A stretch of 64,000 nt of DNA from Letharia columbiana (lineage: Eukaryota; Ascomycota; Lecanoromycetes; Lecanorales; Parmeliaceae), in contig NW_023501043.1 in the NCBI RefSeq assembly GCF_014066305.1, forward strand, positions 682,001-746,000, read 5' to 3'. The notes under the pieces were generated by a model. The model saw nothing but the letters and a program-made list of their open reading frames with translations. It did no database searches and was not told the origin of the DNA. Below, in pieces: positions 1-11,195 of this stretch. The translations under genes and the position numbers were made by a program. How positions within the stretch are numbered: the first letter of the stretch is position 1; every line of letters starts with the position of its first letter.

Positions 1-170
1 CCTACAGCAAACATGATCTCGTTACCCTGCATGTAGGCTCGCGTATCACGTCCACCTCGCTATCGACTACCTCGCTGTCGATTACCTCGCTGTCCGCCTC
101 GTGTAGCCCCACCTCTTTCGGCTATGTGCGGAGTTTATACCTTATGCGGCTAGCGGCCGCGCGGAAGCTA
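1..170 (-). other. Fragment related to the 6.4-7.3 kb hAT-like element
   Basis: On the minus strand this piece encodes RGG/RGN-rich repeats followed by AYMQGNEIMF. The same C-terminal motif (AYMQGNEAMF) lies inside the element at 6429-7345. A block with the NotI-like core GCGGCCGC and GCGGAAGCTAA at about 150-170 is also shared with that element's terminal repeat. The order of the blocks differs from the intact element, so this is a rearranged or chimeric copy cut by the window edge. Confidence 0.55.
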
Positions 171-178
171 ATCGAATT

Positions 179-238
179 TAAAGGGGGTGTACATGTATCA
201 AAAGGGGGTGTACATGTATAAAAAGGGGGTGTACGTGT
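179..238. repeat. Three tandem copies of a 20-21 bp unit
   Basis: The unit AAAGGGGGTGTACATGTAT occurs three times head to tail, the third with one change (TACGTG for TACATG). It lies between the element fragment at the window start and the AT-rich block. Confidence 0.85.
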
Positions 239-249
239 ATCACATCTCA

Positions 250-1000
250 AAAAATAGATGTACGTTATTAACACATAGAATAACTTTTTTATTTTCTATT
301 AAAATTTTGGGATTTTTTTTTTAAATTATGGAACGAAACTTTTGCTTTCAGATAAAAAAATAATTATTAAATTTAGTCTTATAATTATTAAAGCGCAAGG
401 AATTCAAATATCGCTCACTAAAGATCGCTCGACAGTCGGATAGCCCTGATTAAAAAACAGGTACACATTATTTGATTTTAGAATAACGTTTTTATTTTCG
501 ATAAAAATTTTGAGATTATTTTTTTAAATTATAGAACGAAATTTTAAATTTAGTCTTATAGTTATTAAAGCGCAAGGAATTCAAATATCGCTTACTAAAG
601 TTCGCTCGACAGTCGAATAGCCCTAATCAAGAAACAGGTACACATTATTTGATTTTAGAATAACGTTTTTATTTTCGATTAAAATTTTAAGATTATTTTT
701 TTAAATTATAGAACGAAATGTTCGCTTTCAGATAAAAAAAGAATTATTAAATTTAGTCTTATAATTATTAAAGCGCAAGGAATTCAAATATCGCTCACTA
801 AAGTTCGCTCGACAGTCGGATAGCCCTGATCAAGAAACAGGTATACATTATTTGATTTTAGAATAACGTTTTTATTTTCTATTAAAGTTTTAAGATTTTT
901 TTTTAGATTATAAGAATATAACTTACGCTTTCAGATAAAAAAAGAATATCTAAATTTAATCTAATAAATATTTAAAAGTAGAGGATATAAATATCGCTTA
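250..1000. repeat. Tandem array of an about 200-bp AT-rich unit
   Basis: The marker GGAATTCAAATATCGCT recurs at about 399, 575 and 779, each time followed by a GCTCGACAGTCG block and then a TTATTTGATTTTAGAATAACG block. Spacings are about 176 and 204 bp, the shorter one explained by an internal deletion. A fourth decayed copy follows to about 1000. Between copies the difference pattern is mostly C/T and G/A, as expected for RIP. Confidence 0.8.
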
Positions 1001-1526
1001 TTAAAAACTTATATACTTTATTAAGAATACTCTTTTATATAAGCTTAGATAATCGAGTAGTAATAATTTTAATAAAATTCGAAACTATTTCGCTCCGTTC
1101 TCGATTCGAATCCATAAATCTCCCTTGCTAAAAAATCGTAAAATCGTAAATTCTATCAATTATAAAAATGAAAATAATAATAATTAAAATGAGAAGCCTA
1201 TAAGAGATATTAAAATTAACTTTTATTAATTAGATTTAAATTAATTTAGATTTAATTATATTTTTAGAAATATATTATTAATATAACTTCTCTTTTTTAT
1301 ATTAAAATTTAATTATTATTACTCTAAATTATAGAACTTATTCTACGCTTTTTAATAATTTAATTTTTTTAAAATTCGATCTTATACTCCTAAGTAAATC
1401 TTAAATTAAAGTATTTTTACTCTTCGAGAATCGAGTTTAATCTCGATATTAGAAAAAAAAAATTAACTACTTTTCATAAATTTAATTCATGGGTCTAAAG
1501 TTATTTATAGATATAAACTTATTATA

Positions 1527-2201
1527 ATATGAGCTATTAAAGTTACTTCTGCTATTGTAAATAGTAACTATTTAACCTTATTTATTATTCGTTAGCTCTA
1601 CGAATAGCAAGTAGCAAATAATTTTAAAGTAGCAGGTTCGGACCTTCTATTCCACTCAAATAGTTACTATTTTATATTATAAAATACGCTCTAACGTAGT
1701 AACATACATATATCGCGCTATCGTTAAGTCTTTATATCGGCAGAGAGCTCTGGCTAGATAACCTTAGGCGTAGTTTTCTTACCAGACGTCTTTGGGGTAG
1801 ATATTGTTAGAATATCAGGTATGTGATATGTAGAACGGACGGATTGATTTCTCTAAAACCTCTCCGGGGCCAGGTCCTAAGTACAGTACAAAATCAGGTG
1901 GCTGGGAAATACGGTGGCTGGGATGCGTTGGGGCCACATTTCGACAGATATAATGAAGGTGATGAGAAATAGCGATAGCAATGGCTATAGAAAAAGGTAG
2001 TGGCTATAGTACATAGATGTTCTCCGTCGCCAAGGCCCTATGTAAGGCCCTATGCACTAAAACGATTAATATATATTCATGATAAAGAAGAATAGTTACT
2101 ATCTAGTAGTAAGGTGCTATTAAGAAACTAGTAACTACTTATAAAAGTTGTAATATTAGATAGTTACTATTTGCAATAGTAGAAGTAACTTTAATAGCCC
2201 C
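1527..2201. mobile_element. Decayed inverted-repeat DNA element, about 675 bp
   Basis: The end GCTATTAAAGTTACTTCT at 1527 is repeated inverted at about 2201, and the match continues for about 44 bp with a few transition differences. No coding sequence survives between the ends. The target duplication cannot be read because the flanks are RIP-like. It is best described as a non-autonomous or gutted DNA transposon of unknown superfamily. Confidence 0.6.
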
Positions 2202-4456
2202 TATTATTTAATTAGTAATATTCTTCTTACGATTATTTTTATTATTAAAACTATATCTATTTTTCTATCTTCTATTCTCTAATAATTATTCTCTTATATA
2301 AAATATATTAATATTATTAAGTTCTACTATATTATAGAAATAATAAAAAGATAAATAAAGTATACTTCGCTATAATAATAAGCTTTTTTTAGATCTTAAT
2401 ATAATAATATAAAAGAGATAAAAGAGATAATAAAAGATGAGATAAAAGAAGAGAAAATAATAGATTTTTCAAAAAAATTCTTTAATATAAAGTCTTAATA
2501 GAAATAAAATATTATTATTATATTAGCTTATTATACGATTTAAGAAAAGATAGACATTTTGATATTACGTTAAATTTATCGAATTTTAGAGCGTATAAAT
2601 AGAGATAACGTATAAATGAGGGTGGAAACGAGTAAGGCCTATTCGAGACTAGTGCCGTAGTATTGAGAGCTTAGTAGAGTTATTATATAACATTATAGCT
2701 TACTTAATAAGTAAGTAAAAAGAGGTAACTTAAGATATAAGCTCGCCTCAGCCCTAAGGACGCGTCTTAGATTTAGAAAATTTAGTATTTCGAGACTATT
2801 AACGGTTACGAATAAGGCCGAAGTATAATATAAATAAAGCGTCTTAAGGAATATAGTGGATAGTAACTATAATTAGAACGAGAATAACGGAGCGAAGTCT
2901 ACTTTATACGATAAGGGTAAAGGAATATACTAAAAACTCAGCGGTAACACGCGATTAGAAAGATTCTTCGATTACGATAAATTGGAAACTAGCGATAATT
3001 CAGCTTTAAATTTAATACAAGTATTAATAACTAATATCTTTAATAGACTAAGAATATTAAACGTATAGTACTTGACGTAAACATAAGGTTAGGTCGACGA
3101 CAGCGTGAACGAGATTACAGTCATTTGTAAAGTAAGATATATTTATATTTAAGAGATAATTAAGGCTAATCGTTACTAGATCTATAGTATATAAATGAGA
3201 AGATAATCGCTAGCCTATATTCTATAAGTTATAGCCTTTAGTAATCTAAGATTCTATATACTTCTATTAAGATACGATTCAGCTATTTATTATATAATAT
3301 ACGACGAGCTATTAAACCGAGCTTTATAGTCTAGTAAATAAAATTCTCTATAACTTTAATATTAAAAAGGCTATATAGTTATTCTATTAGAATATATAAA
3401 GAATAAGTAATCTCTTATAGAATATTAATTAAAGTATTCTATTTATATATAAGTTTAGTTATAAAGAAAGAAGAGTTCGAGTAGAATCTAATTAAATAAG
3501 AGTCGCGTACTAGCGTTACGCTAAAGATACGCTATTGCGAGTAGAATAGCCTCTTATTAACTGAATTTTAGCATATTTCACGTTACTTATTTTTACTCTT
3601 ATCTATATATTAACCCTATTTGCAAGCTCTTAAATTCGATAAATTCGATATAGATAAATATTACTACTATAGCTACTACTACTACTTATTTAAATAAACT
3701 ACTATTATATTTTATTATTATAGCTAAAATAATATAAGTTAATTAATTCTTAAAAGCTATTAAAGAAAAAGTTAAAGAAAGCTAAATATTAAATTACGCT
3801 TAAAATATAACTAGAAATATAATAGATTAATAATAATCTTAATAAGAGAAAAATAATATATATAATTTAATATCGATAAGTATATTAAAATAAATGTTAA
3901 GGAATCATTATGGTTTGACTTATATATGTGTGTGTTGTAAAAGATGTTGATTATCTATGTGGTCTGCAGGCAGATATGTGCGGTGCCAAGCCTACGCTAG
4001 TGGCCCTATGAGTATCCCTGAGGCATCTCATGACAATAAAAGATAAATATTATATCTAAATTTATTTAAAATTTATTAAAAATTATAAAGAATTAAAAGT
4101 TTTAATAAATAAGATATTTATACTTCTTATATTAACTATTAAAAGTATCGCTTATAATAATAATAATAGTAGCGAGATAAATTAAAATATATCAGTATAT
4201 ATAAAAGAATAAGATAGGGCTGAACTAGAAAACCTTGAATTTGTATGTGCAGCCAATCATCAATTCGGGGTTATTACGCCTTTTGGCTAGACTGACTGAG
4301 TCAGCCCGCTAGCCCTCCCGAGCTCCCTCATCAAAAATTTGTGTGTAGAAGTTTTACACTCTGAAATAACCAGCTCCCTACGGATGCTATTTCTTCATAA
4401 TTTCGTAAATTATAGAGCTCAGTGTGCGCTTTCTAACGCTGTAAAAATAATGAAGT

Positions 4457-5650
4457 TTGGCCTACTATTGGTGGATTAAATTGACATTCAAATATCGTAG
4501 TCACACCAAACGCGTCCGGGATCGGTTAATAATCCTTCCACCTGTTTGTGTAACCATATTTCTTCTGCAATTCTACCAATTCCACCAATATGAACACATT
4601 TACCCTCGGTACCCTCGCACTCAGTTAAATAAGAGGAGGATCTACAACAGGCGAATGCGGAGAACACTGCGGAGAACATTGCGGAGACAGTCATCAGCAG
4701 CAGTGACACAACAGGCCTACTCTCCACGATCTCACACCAATCCACTCAGCCAGTGCAAGAGAAGTCAATACAGCAGGCGAATGCGGAGAACACTGCGGAG
4801 AAACCAAGCGGCAACAAGGCCCCCAGCACCAAGAACACGGCTCAGCTCTCCAAGATCCCACGTCATATGCTCTCCACGGTTCCACATCAAATCATCACTC
4901 AGCAAGCGGAGAACACCACTACAACTTGGCCTGTCATCCCCACTACATTAAGGAGTAAGAGGAGGAACTACAACAGGCAAATGCGGAGAACACTGCGGAG
5001 AACACTGCGGAGAACACTATGGAGAATACTGCGGAGAAACCAAGCGACAACAAGGCCACCATCGTCAAGAACACGGCTCAGCTCTCCAAGATCCCACGTC
5101 ATATCAGTCATCCACTCAGTCAGCCACTCAGCTAGCCACTCAGTCTGATACTCTACAAGAGGAGGAGCAAGAGGAGGAACTACAACAGGCAAATGCGGAG
5201 AACACTGCGGAGAAACCAAGCGGCAACAAGGCCACCATCGTCAAGAACACGGCTCAGCTCTCCAAGATCCCACACCAATCCACTCAGCCAGGGCAAGAGA
5301 AGTCACGACAGCAGGCGAATGCGGAGAACACTGCGGAGAACACTGCGGAGATAGTCATCAGCAGCAGTGACACAATAGGCCTACTCTCCACGGTCTCACA
5401 CCAATCCACTTAGCCAGGGTAAGAGAAGTCACGATAGCAGGCGAATGCGGAGAACACTGCGGAGAAACCAAGCGGCAATAAGGCCCCCAGCACCAAGAAC
5501 ACGGCTCAGCTCTCCAAGATCCCACGTTATATGCTCTCCACGGTTCCACATCAAATCATCACTCAGCAAGCGGAGAACACCACTGCAACTTAGCCTGTCA
5601 TCCCCACTGCAACTTGGCCTATCATCCCCACTGCATTCATATTGTACATC
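4457..5650. repeat. GC-richer complex minisatellite with nested periods
   Basis: The block is built from a short motif (GCGAATGCGGAGAACACTGC) plus longer modules. A stretch of about 280 bp at 4693-4960 returns at 5361-5640, about 668 bp away, and a third partial copy starts near 5270. Several overlapping open frames exist on both strands because the repeats lack stops (for example 4457-4951 and 4753-5148 on plus). In one plus frame the repeat reads as a Q/N/T-rich peptide (QANAENTAEK). No start context, intron or family supports an expressed gene, so I call it repeat DNA, possibly the relic of a repeat protein. Confidence 0.7.
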
Positions 5651-6428
5651 AATAACGTCAGAAGAGGAGGATCTACTGCGACGATCACAGCCAATTAGGC
5701 CTCTGCAGGAGGAACATCGAACGATGCATATTTGGACGAATTGAAACCGTCCGATGTCTATAGCTATTTCATTATTCGAAAAATTTCACTGCGGCAGGAG
5801 ATATTGTGGGATTTACACCACTAATTGGCACGTTGTCTCCATTTCTTTCCGGTATTTCGATACTTCTTGCCATAAGGACATGGCCTTTCTCTGTTTTTTA
5901 TGGGCAATTATTACGGATCAATTCTTCACACTTAATACACCTTCCTAATTAGGCCTTAACGCGCCTCTCTCCGCATATATATGCCTATATATCACATAGA
6001 TTAAATCAATTTTATAATGATGGAAGTAGGTTAAAAACGCATAGCAAGCGATTAGAGTTCGATTTGACTTAGGGCTAGGGCTAAAATTCCATTTGACTTA
6101 GAAAAATCCAACTCCATTTGACTTAGAAAAATAAAAAATCCAACTCCATGAATTTAATTCATGGGCCTTTACTTGTTTAAATATAATAAGATAAAAGAGA
6201 TAAAAGAGATAAAAAGAAAAAAAAAAGATAGAAAAGATTAAAGATAATAGAAGAAATAAGAAAGTTAAAAGAAATAACAAAATATAAAGATAGAGATAAG
6301 AATAGAATATAGATTTATTAGATAATTGATAGATAAATTAAATCTAGAAAAAAATATTTTAAATATTTTCTTATAGAGCTTTAATAGAAATAAAAGGTTA
6401 TTATTATTATATTAATTTATTATATAAA
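5651..6428. other. Intergenic, AT-rich; no gene seen
   Basis: The first part is unique sequence without a credible ORF; from about 6000 it becomes AT-rich and RIP-like (AAAAGAGATAAAAG repeats). It holds the palindrome ATGAATTTAATTCAT at about 6146, also present in mutated form at about 1475. Confidence 0.5.
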
Positions 6429-7345
6429 GGTAGCGGCTACGCGTACAGCCCCTACTTACTAGACGTACAGCCCCTATTCACTAGGCGTACAGCCCCTATC
6501 TACTAGGCGTACAGCCCCCCTAATCCGGTTAGCGGCCGCGCGGAAGCTAACGGAATCTAATCGAAAATGGTAAAGAACCCGCATCTAGTGTCTTCGAGAT
6601 TCTTGCGGAGATGCTTGGTGGTAGCAGGGCAAGCCTCCCTATGTCTCTCCCTGTAGATTTACAACATCGGACGGTTTTAATTCGTCGATTAGTGAGGTCT
6701 TTGAATAATTCCGCTATGGCGATAGCTGATTGGCTGGCTACCCTCTCTGCTTGCTACTAAAAATACGCCCATCATACTCAATTGTCCACTACCTATCGGC
6801 CAGCTGGTCTTCCTACATCTGAAACGTATTGAACATAGCCTCGTTACCCTGCATGTAGGCCGATGTAGCACCACCTCGCTGTCCTCGTGTAGCACCACCT
6901 CGCTGTCCTCGTGTAGCACCACCTCGCTGTCCTCCTCTTGTAGCCTGTCCAGCCTGCCCACCTCGCCGCCCTCCTCGTGTAATGCCTAGTCGTCGGGGTG
7001 GCTGCTGCAGCGGTCGCAAACCCCCCCGCTGTGACGCTTGTAGTGTAGAGGTAGGTGTAGGTATGCGCTCTGATCCTTGCCTATTGAGCGAGGGATGTAG
7101 GCGGGCGGTGGGGTGGGTGTTGGTTCTACTACCATATCCTACTGTGAAGACATTCGGCTCGAAGAGACTAGATGCGGGTTCTTTACCATTTTCGGTTAGT
7201 GTCCGTTAGTGATGCGGGTTCTTTACCATTTTCGATTAGATTCCGTTAGCTTCCGCGCGGCCGCTAACCGGATTAGGGGGGCTGTACGCCTAGTGAATAG
7301 GGGCTGTACGCCTAGTGAGTAGGGGCTGTACGCGTAGCCGCTACC
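6429..7345. mobile_element. hAT-like non-autonomous element with 8-bp target duplication
   Basis: The ends are inverted repeats beginning GGTAGCGGCTACGCGTACAG, about 135-170 bp long. The left arm has one extra unit of a subterminal repeat (GTACAGCCCCTATTCACTAG type, about 22 bp). Both ends abut the direct repeat TATATAAA (6421-6428 and 7346-7353); an 8-bp target duplication points to the hAT superfamily. No transposase is present. The interior on minus encodes an RGG-repeat peptide ending AYMQGNEAMFNTFQM (about 6813-7019), possibly a captured or relic gene piece. AT-rich flanks slightly weaken the 8-bp match as evidence. Confidence 0.75.
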
Positions 7346-7616
7346 TATATAAAGTTGATAAATAATAGGCGTTTTGGTGTTGCGTTGGATTTATAATGTG
7401 ATAACTGTTACGAGCGTACCCTTGACACACCCCTCAGCCCTATGGCTAGCGGGCCTTGGCGGAGGCATCCCCTACCATATCATGCCTCCTTCCCACCTAC
7501 ATAGTTCGGTACCTTAGTTATCTTATTAAACATACCTACATTGATATTGCATCTGTACCGGTCCTGACAATAACCGCCGAGACGGAGGCAACAAATTTAC
7601 CGAGAATTTTCCGGAT

Positions 7617-8222
7617 ATGAACAACGAGTCTTTTTTCTTTTCTCCTTTATTATTCCATCAATTGCAGTCCAATATGCCTCAAGTTGCTACTCTACGTGCT
7701 CCTAATAAGGGCGAATTAGATCGAGCCCTGAGATAGCAGAAAAAAGCCACTAAAGAAAAAGAGCGACACGAATTTGTTGAGAAACGTGACAATCTTCTCC
7801 AGCGCATTCCACCACTCCCAGAGTATCAACCAATGACAATTGACAATCGCGCGGCTGTTAGTCGCCTTACTAATGACATGGGAATTCACCAATATTCAGT
7901 GTTTTGTCTCATATGGACTGGTACTGTCCAGGATATGCTCTGTAGAAATACCAACTTATATGCCGCTGCACAAGAGGATCTAGATTCTGATTGGGAGCCC
8001 ATATTCATTTCGAAGCTCAAACCCTTTATTGCTATCACGATCTATATAGGAATCTTTCACTTTCCTACCATACATGACTACTGGAGGACAGACGGAATTG
8101 CTCCGGTGGCTTTCATATTTGTTGGGCAGATGGGTCGGGATCGCTACGCTCTTCTCCGCAAGTATATAGATTGCTCAGACCCAGAAGAAGAGAATTCTGC
8201 GATTATTGGAACAGGTCGATAA
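7617..8222 (+). pseudogene. piggyBac-type transposase, N-terminal part only
   Basis: The frame opens at the ATG at 7617 and runs to 8222 with one internal TAG at about codon 38. From about residue 130 it carries the signature of the DDE_Tnp_1_7 (piggyBac/PGBD) N-terminal region: FIAITIYIGIFHFP followed by IHDYWRTDG and later RYALLRKYIDC. The catalytic aspartates lie further downstream in the family and are missing here; after 8215 the sequence changes to a DUF7580-like reading frame. I therefore read it as a 3'-truncated, stop-bearing copy. A TTAA target site could not be identified. Confidence 0.7.
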
Positions 8223-9063
8223 AAGTAGCCTGTATGGTACAAGAAGCTTTTTTTATTTGCAAACGAGATTCGAAAGAATTAGAGAATTCTTCCAACTCCC
8301 TCTTCTTGCCGATCATGATCCGCCAACCTACAATGCACTGACTGGGCAGTTCTTGAATCATGGAACTGTCCTAGACGAATTGTCCAACGCTCGGGCTGCT
8401 TTTGAACTGGCCCAGGCGTGTCTGCTCTTCCTTCGAACCAATTGGATCCGGGAACTCTGTCGGTGTACTGTCCGATGTGGAGTTCTGTCCAACGTGTCCG
8501 CTGCGAAATTGCACCAATTCGGTCTTGAACTAGTAGAAACAATGCACCAACCCCCATTGTGGCGCGATCCTTATCAGCCCCGAGGCTATGCTGAAGGTTC
8601 TTTAGAGCGTTCGTGGTGCACGACGAACTATCAATGGTATGGTCTCAACAAGCCGATCCGACATCTGGGCCTTTGGTTAGTCGAATTGTCTCTGAGTACA
8701 ATAGTATTCCCGGAAACCAATGGTAACATAGACGGGGCCGCCCCAGTTGCACAAATCCACATTTTTGTCAAGGCGGAGCCTGGTCCCTGGAAATGGGAAA
8801 CAGTCAGCCTCAAAACAGTCTTGAAACTTGTAAAGCAGACATTCAATGATAGCGAGCATTTTGCGGGGGCTGTTGAGCATTGCCTCACTGGATCGTTTCC
8901 TTCCTCGCCTTCCGACGACGAAATGGAAACACACCTTAGAGGGTTTTATTTCAGAATTGTGAAACCGTACGTCCTCCCCATGACTAAATTTTCCCTCGTT
9001 GACTTTGCTAGTCTTAGGGATATATATGACATACGACTTAACAGCGGTCTCTTTTCGTCCTGA
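8206..9063 (+). pseudogene. DUF7580-like protein, 5'-truncated
   Basis: The frame is open for 285 codons to the stop at 9063, but it has no ATG at its beginning, because the piggyBac fragment is joined to it at about 8210. Recognisable features, in order, are an AR--ELAQACLLFL--NWI segment (about residues 62-80), a short IRHLGLWLVEL segment resembling the LGILLLEL of the family (about 158-170), and a C-terminal AVEHCLTGSF...FYFRIVKPYVL block (about 223-260). This order matches fungal DUF7580 proteins, which are lineage-expanded and often encoded near heterokaryon-incompatibility or NLR-type genes. Family assignment is from memory of the pattern; the biochemical role is unknown. Confidence 0.5.
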
Positions 9064-9328
9064 CTGAACAGAACCAGAACTCGAATAGTGTCGAGTCTTC
9101 TTGGTCGGTCACTTCACGAACATCGTTGGGCTCTAATGCCACTTGTGGGTCAAACATAGAAAGCGTACAAGTGAGCGAGAGCACGTAGACCTACTATGAA
9201 ATACTTGAGAATTGCTGATGGCTAATCGATGTCAACTCGCTATAGATTTTCCTAGGTGAAGAGTCCAATTAGAAAGCTCGAATTAGCTAGAGACAAGTTG
9301 ACTTCCACTCACGGCCGGTCAGGGACAG
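9064..9328. other. Intergenic; nothing recognised
   Basis: Short unique sequence between two open frames. No promoter or repeat stands out. Confidence 0.4.
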
Positions 9329-9913
9329 ATGGTAGAGATCCAGAGTGACGCAGCTCCACGACGACCTTTTCGGCGCACCCCACTTCAAGACCACACAAAC
9401 GCAGAGGTCGACGCGGACAGCGAGAGCAAGAACAGAAATAAATGCGAGGAATTCTGGGTAACGCACATAGATGCAGAGGTCGATGTGGACAGCGAGAGCA
9501 AGCATAGAAACAAACGTGCGGAATGCTGGGTTACCCAGGACGGAGAGCTGCACACCACAAAGGCTGGTCCATTGATGAAAAATTTCAATGTCCAGTTGAA
9601 GACGCTCAAGTGGCTTCGGTCCAAAGATGATGTCTCGCTAGGTGAGACTTACCTTATGTACACCTTCCTATCTTCTCTAATACGGTTGAACTTCAGGCAT
9701 CCCAACAACTACTTGCGATTCGCAGACGTCTACTCCCAATCCCACGCCGTAATCTCGCCAGGCAGGTCCTGTTGCGGTTGTGACCCCCCAACCCCACACC
9801 CATTCCAGATTTTGACGGGCGATCAACGGGCTCTAAGTTTCGTGCCAAAGTGGATCGATAAATGGATGAATATCATCAAAAGCTCCAGGTGCGGGGGAGT
9901 TTTAGTATTATAA
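9329..9913 (+). CDS. Hypothetical protein with a duplicated 24-residue unit
   Basis: A 194-codon frame starts at an ATG. Near residues 24-70 it holds two tandem copies of a unit containing AEVDxDSESKxRNK and ending WVT; at the DNA level this is a 72-bp direct duplication. No family is recognised. Directly after the stop another frame carries IDEYGHWTKGYWVGWKAEDV (about 9915-9975), which looks coding and suggests that the true gene continues through a frameshift or intron. Low confidence as an expressed gene; it may be the relic of a longer one. Confidence 0.35.
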   Translation: MVEIQSDAAPRRPFRRTPLQDHTNAEVDADSESKNRNKCEEFWVTHIDAEVDVDSESKHRNKRAECWVTQDGELHTTKAGPLMKNFNVQLKTLKWLRSKDDVSLGETYLMYTFLSSLIRLNFRHPNNYLRFADVYSQSHAVISPGRSCCGCDPPTPHPFQILTGDQRALSFVPKWIDKWMNIIKSSRCGGVLVL

Positions 9914-10401
9914 GAATTGACGAATATGGTCATTGGACAAAGGGGTATTGGGTCGGATGGAAAGCAGAAGATGTTTCGCAACAGGCCACAACGTGCAAGT
10001 TTGGGTCAGTATAAAGTGGTGGCTTGTCTGGTATAGGGATCTGAAAACTCAAGGATGGGGACATGACGACCTTGGCTCATGTGGGGTGAGCATTGGCAAA
10101 GGACAACTTGACAATTTGATGGATATCATACTACGCCTTCTATGCTGACGTCCGCATACGTTCTCGATGACGATCGCAAAGATACCTTTCAGGCATTGGT
10201 CCAGACTACCTTGTGATTCGAGAAAAAAGCGTGATACATCTCTTATGCGATTGTCTTCCTCCGACTTGGTTATACAACGTAGCACAAAATCTCGCAACGC
10301 TACGTGTTCTGCAAAGACTCAAGCCCTGCCATTTCCAACGTTGTTGTCAACGGCTCCTTCCAACTTTTGCCGACTTTCAGGATTATGCAGATTCAGTCGA
10401 G
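9914..10401. other. Probable decayed coding sequence, not resolved
   Basis: Short coding-looking pieces exist on plus (9915-9975) but stops and frame changes prevent a gene model. On minus, sequence downstream of the MADS-box-like ORF could hold its second exon, but I see no convincing splice pair. Confidence 0.3.
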
Positions 10402-10626
10402 TCAGCGCAAGGTGGATGGATCTGTCAGGTCCGTACACACAATCTCTGTGATCGTGGGAGGCCATTGATCGTGATTGGTCGATTGATACATGTAATACCT
10501 ACCATTCTCACGGATGATTAGGGCAAGGTCTGCATGACACAATCGTGCCAGTTGATCTGCTCTTTTTACTAGGTTTGATTTCCTTCTGGTGAATTGTTGC
10601 GTCTTCGCTTTTGCCGTGTCAGGCAT
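10402..10626 (-). CDS. Small MADS-box-like protein
   Basis: The 74-codon frame starts at an ATG. Residues 12-48 follow the SRF/MADS pattern: basic RRKSNLVKRADQLARLC, then HADLALIIRENGRYYMYQS, matching the family order KK--EL--LC-ADVALII---G--Y-Y-S. In this superfamily the segment forms the DNA-binding and dimerisation core. The usual N-terminal MGRxKI arm is replaced by MPDTAKAKTQQFT. Compared with canonical SRF/MEF2 proteins (over 200 aa) it is very short. Single-exon MADS-like ORFs of this kind are multiplied in some Pezizomycotina. A further exon downstream is possible. DNA binding is inferred, not shown. Confidence 0.6.
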   Translation of the reverse strand: MPDTAKAKTQQFTRRKSNLVKRADQLARLCHADLALIIRENGRYYMYQSTNHDQWPPTITEIVCTDLTDPSTLR

Positions 10627-10817
10627 ATTATGAGATTCCTGGCCCTAAATACAGGTGTAAAATTTTAGTTGGATAAAGAGTCCAAGCGGTTGGACGAAAA
10701 TAACCTTGCCTCCAACTGAGCGGGATGCGTGGTTACATCTTGGCGATTTGAGCATCCTCTTTCCATACGAACCCCACCATCCATTGGGATTCTCATTGTG
10801 TGGGGTCTTAAAAAGTG

Positions 10818-10916
10818 TGCAACTTCTAAATTTATATAATTTCCGAGCTTGTGCAACTTCCAAGCTTGTATAACTTCCGAATTATATAGCTTCCCGAATT
10901 TATATAGTTTCTGAAC
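10818..10916. repeat. Degenerate short tandem repeat
   Basis: About five imperfect copies of an 18-22 bp unit of the type ATAACTTCCGAATTTATATA lie between the MADS-like ORF and the next minisatellite. Confidence 0.6.
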
Positions 10917-10924
10917 ACCCTAGG

Positions 10925-11195
10925 AAGATTAGAAGCCGTAGGGTAGGGAAAACCCTTGGGGTGATTGGAAGCCGTAGGATAGAGAAATCGCAGGGGGAGA
11001 GAAACCCTCACGGTTATTGGAAGCCGTAGGGTAGAAACCGCAGGGCGGTGGGAGATTGTGGGGTAGAGAAACCCCTATGGTGATTGGAAGGAACCGTAGG
11101 GTAGAGAAACCCTTGGGGTGATTGGAAGCCGGTAGGGTAGAGGGAAATCGCAGGGGGAGAGAAACCCTCACGGTTATTAGAAGCCGTGGGGACAG
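10925..11195. repeat. Minisatellite of an about 35-bp unit
   Basis: The unit is of the type GATTGGAAGCCGTAGGGTAG followed by AGAAACCCTTGGGGT, with variants (AAATCGCAGGGGGAGAGAAA). About seven copies can be followed. Its right edge runs into the TPR gene relic, so it may have grown inside that gene. Confidence 0.8.

Larger units (their letters stand above)
240..4440. other. AT-rich, RIP-like gene-free block
   Basis: About 4 kb of very AT-rich sequence (long runs of A, T, TA, ATTA) with stops in all frames and no supportable gene. Abundant TpA and scarce CpA/TpG fit repeat-induced point mutation, a fungal process acting on duplicated DNA. The block includes a tandem array (240-1000) and a decayed inverted-repeat element (1527-2201), listed separately. 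I see no other recognisable gene or element; long stretches (2300-3900) are featureless. Confidence 0.7.
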
